Below are positions 52,662-61,143 of a stretch of DNA of 64,000 bases, piece after piece. Each line of letters starts with the position of its first letter. Position 1 is the stretch's first letter. Source of the DNA: Aquimarina sp. Aq78 (GTDB taxonomy: Bacteria > Bacteroidota > Bacteroidia > Flavobacteriales > Flavobacteriaceae); the NCBI RefSeq assembly GCF_900299525.1, contig NZ_OMKA01000032.1, forward strand, positions 1 through 64,000. The letters run 5' to 3'. The notes beneath the pieces were generated by a model. It worked only from the letters and a program-made list of their open reading frames with translations, ran no database searches and was not told where the DNA came from. The position numbers were made by a program, and so were the translations under genes.

Positions 52662-53407
52662 AATGCTATGCTAGTAAGATAAAATACAATTTCACTAAGC
52701 TGTTGGACAGCACCTGCACAATCTCCTGTTTGTCCGCCAATCCATTTTTTAAATTTGGCTGCTAAGAACATTTTTGACAGGTACATAGGGATCAAGGTAA
52801 GGAATATCATGGGATTTTTGAAGAAAAATAGGGGAGCAATGCCAAATATGCCACTAATCAATAATGAACGTACACTCATGCTTTTTGCTGCTGGTTTGGC
52901 CTTACTGTTTTCTGTGTCTCTTACATAAGGATGTGTAAAAATTAAGGAGGTAGCTATAAAACGACTTAAGGCATGTCCAGAAATTAGTATTAGAGGGACG
53001 AAATACGTTTCAGTTTCTCTTAATGCTGCGAATTTTATGCTTAGAATTAATACCAGTCCAATAGTACCATAGGTACCTAAACGAGAATCTTTCATGATCA
53101 AAAGTATCTTGTCTTTGGTCCATCCCCCACCAAATCCATCACACACATCGGCGAATCCATCTTCATGAAATGCACCTGTGGCATAAATAGTAGAAAACAT
53201 AGATAGTAGTATTGAGACTTCTACCGAAAAAATAAAAGAGGCCCCGTAAAAAACAATAGCACCAATACTTCCGACGATGATTCCTACGAGAGGAAAATAT
53301 TTAGAACTAAGACGTAAATTTTCAGAATCGTGATTTACCCATTTCGGACAAGGAATACGAGTGAAAAACATCAATGCGGTAAAAAAGATGTGAATTTCTT
53401 TTTTCAT
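52643..53407 (-). CDS. cobS: cobalamin synthase (adenosylcobinamide-GDP ribazoletransferase)
   Basis: A 254-residue membrane enzyme with about six spans. The conserved acidic motif AFHEDGFADVCDGFGGGW, followed by KDSRLGTYG, is characteristic of CobS and binds the metal and the nucleotide loop substrates. It joins adenosylcobinamide-GDP with alpha-ribazole (phosphate). It overlaps cobC by 19 bp and lies downstream of cobT and a small membrane gene. Confidence 0.95.
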   Translation of the reverse strand: MKKEIHIFFTALMFFTRIPCPKWVNHDSENLRLSSKYFPLVGIIVGSIGAIVFYGASFIFSVEVSILLSMFSTIYATGAFHEDGFADVCDGFGGGWTKDKILLIMKDSRLGTYGTIGLVLILSIKFAALRETETYFVPLILISGHALSRFIATSLIFTHPYVRDTENSKAKPAAKSMSVRSLLISGIFGIAPLFFFKNPMIFLTLIPMYLSKMFLAAKFKKWIGGQTGDCAGAVQQLSEIVFYLTSIALWKYTW

Positions 53408-53410
53408 GAT

Positions 53411-53749
53411 TTATTTAAAATTAATGTCCATAGCAGAATCCTCTACAAGATATTGCCACAATGGAATTAAAGCACTAATGATAAGTATAAGAGCCAGAAT
53501 TATCCCAATGCCTCCAACTTTGTTTTTCTTTAAAAATGAAATAACCCCAAAATAAAGGCTTAATAATCCAATACAAACAGAGGTTATTCTAAAAGTCTTG
53601 GCAACAGTGAATATATAAGAATTGAACTCTGAGGTGTTTTTTGATGATTCAATCAAAATAGAGTATTGCCGAGATAAATCAATAGTATACCAGTATACGA
53701 AATACATCCCGACAATAGCGATAAATATGGATAGGATTCCTTTTTTCAT
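53411..53749 (-). CDS. small membrane protein inside the cob operon
   Basis: A 112-residue protein with three or four hydrophobic segments (ILSIFIAIVGMYFVYWY, FRITSVCIGLLSLYFGVISF, IGIILALILIISALIPLWQYL). I do not recognise a family. It is tightly packed between cobT (9 nt) and cobS (3 nt), so it is cotranscribed with the salvage genes. It could help assemble membrane-bound CobS or could be an unrelated insertion into the operon. Confidence 0.65.
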   Translation of the reverse strand: MKKGILSIFIAIVGMYFVYWYTIDLSRQYSILIESSKNTSEFNSYIFTVAKTFRITSVCIGLLSLYFGVISFLKKNKVGGIGIILALILIISALIPLWQYLVEDSAMDINFK

Positions 53750-53758
53750 TGCGTTAAA

Positions 53759-54796
53759 CTATTCACTACCAGAAACTCCTGCACTTTCAAAACTAGCCAT
53801 GGTATTAAGAAAAGCAACTGCAGATTCTAGAATAGGATAAGCTATAGCAACTCCTGTTCCTTCTCCTAATCGCATACCAAGGTTAATCAATGGTTTTTTA
53901 TCTAAAAACTCATACATCTTTTGGTGTCCTTGTTCTTCTGATGTATGAGCAAATATGCAATAATCTAATACATTTTGATACATAGCATGTGCAGCTAATA
54001 ATGCAGAAGTAACAATAAACCCATCTATGATAATAGTCATTTTGAGTTCTGCTGCTTTTAAAATTGCTCCGGTAATCATAGCAATTTCGAACCCTCCAAA
54101 TATAGTTAGTGCTTCAAGCGGAGAAGAAGGTATATGTTTTTGGTATACTTCAGATAAAATTTGTTGCTTGATTTTAATAGCTGAAGTATCCAGACCAGTT
54201 CCAGAACCCACACATTCTGCCAAAGGAACCTTTGTGAAATATGACATCAATAATGAAGCAGCAGAGGTGTTTCCGATTCCCATTTCGCCAAAACCTATAG
54301 TATTACAGCCATTATTAAACGTTTCTGTGACCAGGTCAGCACCTTTTTGTATAGCTATGGTACATTGCTTTGCAGTCATAGCGGGTTTTTCTTGATAATT
54401 TTGAGTGCCAAAATCAATTTTTTCATGAATGATACCAGGGATATTTTCAAAATCATGATTAACTCCGGCATCTATTATTTTAAGATCAATATGATGTTGC
54501 TTGCAAAAGACATTAATAGCGGCTCCTTCATTTACAAAATTATAAACCATTTGTGCGGTCACTTCTTGGGGATAAAGGTTGACTTCTCTTTTTTTTGCAA
54601 TACCGTGATCACCGGCAAAAACGAGAATAGTAGACTGATCTAAACTGGGTTGGTCCGTGTTTTGGATCATACCTATTTGTAAAGCTACTGTTTCAAGTAC
54701 GCCTAATGCTCCAACAGGTTTTGTTTTAGTATTAATTTTGTTTTGAAGAGCTGCTTCAAGGGTATTATTAAAGATAGGTTTTATATCAAAGTCCAT
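53759..54796 (-). CDS. cobT: nicotinate-nucleotide:dimethylbenzimidazole phosphoribosyltransferase
   Basis: A 345-residue CobT. It activates the lower-ligand base to alpha-ribazole phosphate using nicotinate mononucleotide. Landmarks are the N-terminal TKPVGALGVLE, the FAGDHGIAKKREVNLYPQEVT block, CNTIGFGEMGIGNTSAASL, and LGMRLGEGTGVAIA, where the Glu is the catalytic base in known structures. Length is normal. It lies 11 nt downstream of cobU. Confidence 0.96.
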   Translation of the reverse strand: MDFDIKPIFNNTLEAALQNKINTKTKPVGALGVLETVALQIGMIQNTDQPSLDQSTILVFAGDHGIAKKREVNLYPQEVTAQMVYNFVNEGAAINVFCKQHHIDLKIIDAGVNHDFENIPGIIHEKIDFGTQNYQEKPAMTAKQCTIAIQKGADLVTETFNNGCNTIGFGEMGIGNTSAASLLMSYFTKVPLAECVGSGTGLDTSAIKIKQQILSEVYQKHIPSSPLEALTIFGGFEIAMITGAILKAAELKMTIIIDGFIVTSALLAAHAMYQNVLDYCIFAHTSEEQGHQKMYEFLDKKPLINLGMRLGEGTGVAIAYPILESAVAFLNTMASFESAGVSGSE

Positions 54797-54807
54797 GTAT
54801 ATTTTGG

Positions 54808-55320
54808 TTATTTAGAGTTTTTGATTTCAACAGGAATACCAGAAATCATTAATATTGCTTTATCGGCATGACTGGCTATATGTTGGTTCATCCAGCCTTG
54901 GAGTTCGGTAAATTTCCTGCCAATTTTGGTAGTAGCGTGAACCCCCATTCCGATTTCATTAGAAATGATAATTATAGTCGCATTTATGTTTAATAGTTTA
55001 TCAAATTCTGTTTTTGCTTGCGACAGTGAGAGTTGGATGTCATTTTTTGTGTCCATATAGTAGTTGGTAAGCCACAAAGTAACGCAATCGATCACAACGA
55101 CACTATCTTTTTTAACAACTTTAGAGATTTCTTTTTCTTCTTCAACAGAGATCCAACGATCGTCGCGATCTGCAATATGCCTATCTATACGTTCACGATG
55201 ATCATCATCCCAAATGCGTGAAGTAGCTAGATAATAAGGAGTGTTGGATAACTGTAATGCCAGACGCTGTGCATAGCTGCTTTTACCAGAACGTTCTCCT
55301 CCTGTGATGTAATACAACAT
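54808..55320 (-). CDS. cobU: adenosylcobinamide kinase/guanylyltransferase
   Basis: A 170-residue CobU that phosphorylates adenosylcobinamide and adds GMP. The P-loop GGERSGKSSYA stands near the start, with HRERIDRHIADRDDRW (the His in this block is guanylylated), CVTLWLTNY and ISNEIGMGVHA. I choose the ATG at 55320, because a -7 element TACCTTTG at 55348-55341 would put the transcription start just upstream of it and downstream of the alternative ATG at 55359. It is the first gene of the cobU-cobT-(membrane)-cobS-cobC unit. Confidence 0.95.
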   Translation of the reverse strand: MLYYITGGERSGKSSYAQRLALQLSNTPYYLATSRIWDDDHRERIDRHIADRDDRWISVEEEKEISKVVKKDSVVVIDCVTLWLTNYYMDTKNDIQLSLSQAKTEFDKLLNINATIIIISNEIGMGVHATTKIGRKFTELQGWMNQHIASHADKAILMISGIPVEIKNSK

Positions 55321-55340
55321 TGAATTGGTTTTAGAGACAG

Positions 55341-55348
55341 CAAAGGTA
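55341..55348 (-). promoter_or_regulatory. -7 element of the cobU operon
   Basis: TACCTTTG on the minus strand matches TAnnTTTG and would start transcription around 55335, leaving a leader of about 15 nt before the cobU ATG. This leaves no room for a riboswitch in the cobU leader. Confidence 0.5.
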
Positions 55349-55417
55349 ATCGAATACATTATTTATTTGTTAAAGTAATCCGAAATTCCATAAAATATAA
55401 TACATTCGCGCAGAATT

Positions 55418-55700
55418 TTGGTTCTGATACTCCTTTCAAGGGAGTTGAGGATTAAAAGGGAATCAGGTACAATGAAGAATGAAGTTAGCATATAAATCTC
55501 GATTTTTTTAATTTTTAATCGTATTTCTGAAGTTTAACATCGTAAATCAATATTCCTGAGCTGTTCCCGCAACTGTATGCTGTGTCCATCATTAAAAAGG
55601 ATGCTTGTTGTTAATACTTTATAACCACTGCTCGTTATGACGATCGGGAAGGTAAACAACAAGACGCGAGCCAGGAGACCTGCCTTTATTCGATATAATC
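55418..55700 (+). ncRNA. cobalamin riboswitch upstream of btuB
   Basis: The core features of the AdoCbl riboswitch are visible in order: AAAAGGGAATCAGGT (55454-55468), CCCGCAACTGTA (55566-55577), CCACTG (55625-55630), and CGGGAAGGT followed by the B12 box GAGCCAGGAGACCTGCC (55668-55684). It lies 80 nt before the btuB start. The stretch between the GGGAA and CCCGCAAC parts is about 95 nt, longer than usual, suggesting a peripheral extension. It would shut off btuB when cobalamin is plentiful. Confidence 0.9.
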
Positions 55701-55779
55701 AAACTTTCGGGACAATGGTTTGGGTATGGGTAAACTACATGCTTTTTTCCGGTAATTGTAAAAATTAAGTGTTTAAGTA

Positions 55780-57723
55780 ATGAACAAAAAAGTATTTTTT
55801 GGAACAGCATTTTTAATGTTGGGATCATCTTTTGTATTTGGACAGGAGATCCAAATAGATGAGGTAGTTAATGAGCTAGATGAGGTAGTTATTTCTGACT
55901 CTAAGTTTAGTTTGAAACGAGAACAAAGCGGTAAGGTAATTACTAAAATTACTGCTAAAGAACTAGAACGTAGCCAGGGACAATCTGTAGCTACAGTACT
56001 TGCAAGAGCAACAGGCTTGTTTATTAATGGTAACGGTAGTGCCGCCGGGCAAGACCTTGGAGTTTATGTACGAGGAGGACGTAATCGTCAAGTAGTTATT
56101 AGAATTGATGGGGTAACAGTTAGTGATCCTTCTACTTCTTCTGGAGATTTTGATTTACGATTACTATCGGTTAATCAAATACAGGAAATTGAAATTCTTA
56201 AAGGTGCATCGAGTACTTTGTATGGCTCGGGAGCTGCGGCTGCAGTAATCAATATTATTACAAAATCTGAGAGTAAGAAAAAGATATCTGCTAGTTTTCA
56301 ATCCAGTATAGGAACTAATCAATCTCAGGAAGATCAGGATTATGATATTAATGAATTTGTAAACCTGGCTTCGATTAACGGAACCTTGGGAAAAGTAAGC
56401 TATTTGGCAAGCGTAGGAAATCAGTTTAGTGATGGATTATCGGCAGCAGAGGCCGAAGGAGCAGAAAGTGATGCGTTTTCTAAATTTAATGTATATACCA
56501 AGTTAGGATATCGATGGAATGATAATTTTAGATTTCATTTTTTTGGAAATTTAGATCAATATAAAAATGATTTCGATGCTGCTGCAGGAATAGATGGAGA
56601 CAATCGGTTTGAGAGTCAACAATTAAGGGCAGGATCTTTTTGGGAGATTAAGTATCCTAAGGGTAGTTTTACATTTACAAACAGTTATGCATCCTTAGAA
56701 AGAGATCTTACCAAATCTAGCTTTCCTTCAAAATATGAAGGTAATGTACATACTTTTGATGCATATAATAAATATACCTTTAACAATACATTGCATACGG
56801 TTATTGGAGCTAATGGTTCGTATAGTAAATTTAGCCTTGTAAATATTCCTTTTGGTACTACAAATCTAGAAGAAACAATTAGTGATACTGATGCAGAGTT
56901 TGATATTATTGATCCTTATATTAATGTAGTATATGCTTCGGATTTTGGTTTTAATCTAAATGCAGGAGCGAGATATAATATCCATAGTACCTATGATAAT
57001 CATGTTGTTTATACTATAAATCCATCATACACCCACACATTTGGAGATAATTATATTAAAGGATTAGCATCATATAGTACCGCATATATCACTCCATCAT
57101 TATTTCAGCTATATGATACGGCCTTCTTTACAGGAAATCCAGATCTTAAACCAGAAGAGAGCACAACTATAGAAGGAGGAGTTGAATTATCTCATAAGAA
57201 GAAAGCTACGGTGAGTGTAGTTTATTTTAATCGCAAATCAGAAAACTTTATCACTTTTGATCCTACTACTTTTGTGAATTTTAATTCACCCGACGATATT
57301 AAGGTAGATGGAGTAGAAGTAGAGGTGTCGACAACAGTTTTAGAAGACAAACTATCTATAAAAGGGAATTATACTTATACTAATATTGACAAATTAGACG
57401 ATAATATCAGAATTCCTGAACATATGATTAATGCTAGTATTGGTTATCAATTAGGGGAAAAGACATATACTTCGTTAAACTATCAATATAATACTAAGCG
57501 CACAGATAATGATTTTGCTAATACAGACCCGGTTACTTTTGCCCCAACACAAGTTTCTCTTGATGGTTATGGTATATTAGATTTTTATATTAGTCACCGA
57601 TTACTAAAAAATCTAAATGTTTATGCAGCGATGCATAATATTACCAATGAAGATTATCAGGAGATTTTAGGATTTAGTACCAAAGGTAGAAATGCCAGAG
57701 TTGGAATTAATCTTGAATTCTAA
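55780..57723 (+). CDS. btuB: TonB-dependent cobalamin receptor
   Basis: A 647-residue TonB-dependent outer-membrane receptor. After a signal peptide (SFVFGQ, residues 1-21) comes the plug domain with VYVRGGRNRQVVIRIDGV and KGASSTLYGSGAAAAVINI, then a 22-strand barrel with aromatic-rich repeats. It ends in the ARVGINLEF C-terminus typical of barrel proteins. The cobalamin riboswitch upstream identifies the substrate. There is no N-terminal carboxypeptidase-like extension, as is usual for BtuB. Divergent from cobU. Confidence 0.95.
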   Translation: MNKKVFFGTAFLMLGSSFVFGQEIQIDEVVNELDEVVISDSKFSLKREQSGKVITKITAKELERSQGQSVATVLARATGLFINGNGSAAGQDLGVYVRGGRNRQVVIRIDGVTVSDPSTSSGDFDLRLLSVNQIQEIEILKGASSTLYGSGAAAAVINIITKSESKKKISASFQSSIGTNQSQEDQDYDINEFVNLASINGTLGKVSYLASVGNQFSDGLSAAEAEGAESDAFSKFNVYTKLGYRWNDNFRFHFFGNLDQYKNDFDAAAGIDGDNRFESQQLRAGSFWEIKYPKGSFTFTNSYASLERDLTKSSFPSKYEGNVHTFDAYNKYTFNNTLHTVIGANGSYSKFSLVNIPFGTTNLEETISDTDAEFDIIDPYINVVYASDFGFNLNAGARYNIHSTYDNHVVYTINPSYTHTFGDNYIKGLASYSTAYITPSLFQLYDTAFFTGNPDLKPEESTTIEGGVELSHKKKATVSVVYFNRKSENFITFDPTTFVNFNSPDDIKVDGVEVEVSTTVLEDKLSIKGNYTYTNIDKLDDNIRIPEHMINASIGYQLGEKTYTSLNYQYNTKRTDNDFANTDPVTFAPTQVSLDGYGILDFYISHRLLKNLNVYAAMHNITNEDYQEILGFSTKGRNARVGINLEF

Positions 57724-57743
57724 TACATAACCCGGGTTTAATC

Positions 57744-57776
57744 AAAAACTCCTGAACTATTCGTTCAGGAGTTTTT
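57744..57776. terminator. bidirectional terminator after btuB
   Basis: AAAAACTCCTGAAC pairs with GTTCAGGAGTTTTT around TATTC. It also lies next to the stop of the converging S41 gene. Confidence 0.9.
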
Positions 57777-57794
57777 ATTTTTTTAGAGATTATA

Positions 57795-59240
57795 TTATTC
57801 TGCAGTGGGAAGATTGTTATCCCGATACATACGTTCATAAACAGGAGAAAACATTTTACTATTTCCAACACTTTCTAATTGTATTATATTATAATTTTTA
57901 GCACTTTTTGTACCTAAAATATTATCTATTGCAGCTTTAAAAAGAGGTTCATTTTCATCACCTAAAACTCCAAGATTAGAATAATCTTCTTCGATTTCTA
58001 CTTCTGGAGAAAAACCACCGTGATAATCTGTAAAACCAACAGAGTTGCTGGATTTAAGAACTAAAGGTTGCATAGCATATGTATGTCCAGTATTAGCACC
58101 TTGTCGTCCAAAATTATCAGAATCATATAATGTTATTGATGCCTGAAATTTCCCTCTTGTAGTGGTTCCTACCTGAATCACATTTATATGTGGGTCAAGC
58201 CCATTAATTACCAGCTCACTAGCCGAAGCAGAGCTTCTGGTAGTTAAAATATAAATTCTACTTAAATTGAGGCTATTAATGGCTTCGCCTGTTCTGATTT
58301 GATTATCAAAAAGATTGGTGCTTCCAAACTGTGCTTGTCGATCAGAGTTCCATTCTTCTGTTGAAAAAACCTGGCCATTAAATTGTCCTGTAATCATACT
58401 CGATAAATCAATTGCAGTTGTAACAGATCCACCGCCATTATATCTCAGATCTAATATTAAGTCACTTATATTATCAGACACAAATTTTCCAAAGGCAGCG
58501 TTAAGTTGAGTATCGAAATCTCCTGTAAAAGAATTATACATAAGGTATCCGACAGGACTACCACCTACATCAATAGTTTTTGATATAAAAACAGGATCCT
58601 CGGTATATTGAACTTTGGTAAGTGAAATAGAAGTTCCTGTAGAGGTAACATTAGTACCATCAAAAGTTGCCAGACCTATGCTGTAACTATCAGTGCCTAA
58701 TAATCCTCTAAAATTTTGATCATTTATTTGGGTACCATTAACCGTATTAAAGATATCTCCTCTTTTTACTCCTTTGGCAGCTGCATCAGTCCCCGGTAGT
58801 ACATACCGCACATACCCAAACACAAGAGACTGGTCGTTTGGATAACGCACAAGACCATACTCCATACCATTATTCTTTGTAATACCATCAAAAGCTTGTT
58901 CTAATGCAATATAGTCATCTACAACCCAGCTAAATTGATCAACTTTTACCTGTTCTCCGTTTACTAATACTGTTTGTTTAGATTTTAATTCCTCAAAAAG
59001 TGCTTCAGGAGTAGAAAACCCTTCTAAAAACTGTACGTATTCCTGATTAGAAGGAAAACGATTATTTGCCAAATCAGGGACATCTGCTTTATATAAGTAA
59101 TAGAGATTTAATCCTTTCCAGATAAAATCTTTTATTTCTGGTGCGCCAGAAACACGGGGTACATCATCGTTATCATCAAAACATGCCGTAAGCAGGTTAC
59201 CAACGAAAAGCAATAGTGCAAAATACTTTATGTACTTCAT
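57795..59240 (-). CDS. S41 family peptidase lipoprotein with PDZ domain
   Basis: A 481-residue lipoprotein (NLLTACFDDND, Cys about 20) of the S41 group. An N-terminal helical domain (IKDFIWKGLNLYYLYKADVP) is followed by a PDZ-like segment (AAKGVKRGDIFNTVNGTQI). The catalytic domain has LILDLRYNGGGSV and RSSASASELVINGLDP, with the likely nucleophile in the S-A-S-A-S run. It is longer than the other S41 protease in the window and only distantly similar to it. Expected at the outer membrane or cell surface. Divergent from the ECF sigma gene. Confidence 0.9.
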   Translation of the reverse strand: MKYIKYFALLLFVGNLLTACFDDNDDVPRVSGAPEIKDFIWKGLNLYYLYKADVPDLANNRFPSNQEYVQFLEGFSTPEALFEELKSKQTVLVNGEQVKVDQFSWVVDDYIALEQAFDGITKNNGMEYGLVRYPNDQSLVFGYVRYVLPGTDAAAKGVKRGDIFNTVNGTQINDQNFRGLLGTDSYSIGLATFDGTNVTSTGTSISLTKVQYTEDPVFISKTIDVGGSPVGYLMYNSFTGDFDTQLNAAFGKFVSDNISDLILDLRYNGGGSVTTAIDLSSMITGQFNGQVFSTEEWNSDRQAQFGSTNLFDNQIRTGEAINSLNLSRIYILTTRSSASASELVINGLDPHINVIQVGTTTRGKFQASITLYDSDNFGRQGANTGHTYAMQPLVLKSSNSVGFTDYHGGFSPEVEIEEDYSNLGVLGDENEPLFKAAIDNILGTKSAKNYNIIQLESVGNSKMFSPVYERMYRDNNLPTAE

Positions 59241-59394
59241 CTATTTTATATTTATTGTTTTTATTTGTCTAATGAAATTCATCAATAATCATTCCGAGAA
59301 GAATAAAAATGATAGGTATACTTATTTCATATTGACCTTACTTCTTAGTATAAAGCGATAAATGTAACTACTTTATTATAATTTTAAAAAAGAT

Positions 59395-59420
59395 TGTAAC
59401 AAATTACTTAGATAGTCGTC
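59395..59420 (+). promoter_or_regulatory. ECF-type promoter of the sigma factor operon
   Basis: TGTAAC (59395-59400) and CGTC (59417-59420) stand 22 nt apart start to start, about 50 nt before the sigma gene ATG. The same pair at the same distance, with the shared TGTAACAAAT, precedes the DUF4870 gene at 17297. This arrangement suggests autoregulation by the encoded ECF sigma factor. Confidence 0.55.
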
Positions 59421-59466
59421 TCCCTTATATAAAGCTGACAAAGTTTTATGAAAACCACCAACCAAA

Positions 59467-59976
59467 ATGAAAGAAGGAGCATTTATAACGCTTACAAACG
59501 GATTTAAAGATAAGCTTTTTAGGTTAGCTAAACGTTTGCTTGTAAGTAATGAAGAAGCAGAAGATGCTACACAAGAAGTATTACTGAAGCTATGGAAGAA
59601 TAAGAGTAAAATGGCTGAGTATAAAAATGTAGAAGCTTTTGCGATGACAATGACTAAGAATTATTGTTATGATAAGCTTAAGGCTAAAGAAACAGGAAAC
59701 CTAAAAATTGTACATAGTAATTATAAGGACGAGAGACCTTCATTACAACGAGAATTAGAAGCTAGAGATAGCTTAGATTGGGTAGGTAAGATTATGGATA
59801 GTCTGCCAGAACAACAACGAATGATTATCCAACTTAGAGATATAGAACAATATAATAATGCAGAAATAGCAGATATGCTAGGACTTAATGAAACAGCAGT
59901 TAGGGTCGCATTATCAAGAGGAAGAAAAAAAATTAGAGTAGAATTATTAAAAAAACACAATTATGGAGTTGTCTAA
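59467..59976 (+). CDS. ECF RNA polymerase sigma factor
   Basis: A 169-residue ECF sigma factor. The sigma-2 region carries EDATQEVLLKLWKNK, and the sigma-4 region carries EQQRMIIQLRDIEQYNNAEIADML followed by the helix-turn-helix LNETAVRVALSRGRKKIR. It has no additional domain. Its stop overlaps the start of the next gene by 14 bp, so the following membrane protein is cotranslated and probably the anti-sigma factor. The promoter at 59395 fits autoregulation. Confidence 0.93.
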   Translation: MKEGAFITLTNGFKDKLFRLAKRLLVSNEEAEDATQEVLLKLWKNKSKMAEYKNVEAFAMTMTKNYCYDKLKAKETGNLKIVHSNYKDERPSLQRELEARDSLDWVGKIMDSLPEQQRMIIQLRDIEQYNNAEIADMLGLNETAVRVALSRGRKKIRVELLKKHNYGVV

Positions 59977-60403
59977 CATAGAAAAATTACTAGAGAAGTA
60001 TTTCGAAGGCGAAACCACCGTTTCTGAAGAAAAAGAATTAAAGGTTTACTTTACCAGAGAAACTGTGCCGTCGCATTTGGAGAAATACAAAGATCTATTT
60101 CAATATTTTTCTGAAGAGAGTACCATAACAGCTACCAAGGATCTAAAATTAAATACCAGTAGTAGAAAATCCAGATACGCCTGGATGGGTATTGCAGCAT
60201 CAATAGCTTTGATTGCAGGGATATTTTTAACAAATATGCCACCAAACCCAGACGAAACTCTTGGAACATATGAAGATCCAGAAATAGCTTTACAGGAAAC
60301 CAAAAAAATCCTCAATATGGTTTCGCAATTAATGAATGAGGGCAAACAGGAATTAGTGTACCTGAATGAATTTGAAAGCACTACCGAAAAATTAACAAAA
60401 TAA
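59963..60403 (+). CDS. single-span membrane protein, probable anti-sigma factor
   Basis: A 146-residue protein. The cytoplasmic N-terminus (about 70 residues) contains the pattern NIEKLLEKYFEGETTVSEEK, then one membrane span (WMGIAASIALIAGIFLTNM) and a short periplasmic tail rich in predicted helix. It overlaps the sigma gene by 14 bp. This is the arrangement of single-span anti-sigma factors in Bacteroidota, although no zinc-binding (ZAS) histidine/cysteine motif is visible. Confidence 0.75.
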   Translation: MELSNIEKLLEKYFEGETTVSEEKELKVYFTRETVPSHLEKYKDLFQYFSEESTITATKDLKLNTSSRKSRYAWMGIAASIALIAGIFLTNMPPNPDETLGTYEDPEIALQETKKILNMVSQLMNEGKQELVYLNEFESTTEKLTK

Positions 60404-60473
60404 ATACAAACGACTACCTGAAAAACCCTGTTGATAAAACAGGATATAGTAAGGAAATTAAATTTTAAATATT

Positions 60474-61013
60474 ATGAACAAGTTAGCAATTATTTTAGCC
60501 TTTGCAATATTACCATATGTGTCTAATGCACAAAGTAATTTTGATAAATATGAAGATATGAAAGGAGTATCTTCTGTAGTAGTAACCAGTAAAATGTTTA
60601 AACTACTAAGTAAAATTGAATTAGAAAGTAATGATGCCGAAGTACAAGAGTACATGAATCTTGTAGAAAACATAAAAAACATCAAGGTCTTTGCTACAGA
60701 AAACAAAGAAGTAGGACAGAAGATGAGAGCAGATGTAAGTAGTTACCTTAAGAGTTCTTCTCTAGAAGAGTTAATGAGAGTAAAAAGTGACGGGAAAAAT
60801 GTAAAGTTTTACTCTAAGCCAGGAAAAGATGATGATCATGTAAGTGAACTGTTTATGTTTCTTGATGGAGTACAAAATGATGGAAATGGACCCAATACTG
60901 TAGTGCTTACGATAACAGGAGATATTGATTTAAAACAAGTCTCTAAAATTGCAGATCACCTTAATGTACCTGGTGGAGAAGAGTTAAAGCACGTAAAAAA
61001 GAAAGGAAACTAA
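60474..61013 (+). CDS. DUF4252 family protein
   Basis: A 179-residue exported protein with a signal peptide (VSNAQS, residues 1-19). The DUF4252 pattern is recognised by the N-terminal FDKYEDMKGVSSVVVTSKMF, the central SDGKNVKFYSKPGK and the closing NTVVLTITGDIDLKQVSKIADHL. Such proteins are regularly encoded behind ECF sigma/anti-sigma pairs in Bacteroidota, but their activity is unknown. A hairpin near 60428-60444 lies between it and the anti-sigma gene. Confidence 0.85.
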   Translation: MNKLAIILAFAILPYVSNAQSNFDKYEDMKGVSSVVVTSKMFKLLSKIELESNDAEVQEYMNLVENIKNIKVFATENKEVGQKMRADVSSYLKSSSLEELMRVKSDGKNVKFYSKPGKDDDHVSELFMFLDGVQNDGNGPNTVVLTITGDIDLKQVSKIADHLNVPGGEELKHVKKKGN

Positions 61014-61034
61014 TTAGATATTAGGTATAAAAAA

Positions 61035-61080
61035 AGATCCAGATTTCTTCTAACTGTGAGGTTAGAAGAAATTTGATCTA
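61035..61080. terminator. strong hairpin between the DUF4252 genes
   Basis: AGATTTCTTCTAAC pairs with GTTAGAAGAAATTT around TGTGAG, and GATC pairs outside it. The T run lies on the minus-strand side only, so it is not a classical terminator for the plus-strand genes. It may protect or process the mRNA between the two DUF4252 genes. Confidence 0.5.
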
Positions 61081-61143
61081 AAAACATCAATCAAAAATAA
61101 TCAACCAACCCACCAGCTTAGGCAGGTGAAAAAAATAATAGAA

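Noticed and set aside
55619-55828. Minus-strand open frame of 69 codons over the riboswitch
   Set aside because: It overlaps the conserved riboswitch core and the btuB start, has no recognisable protein features and no promoter.
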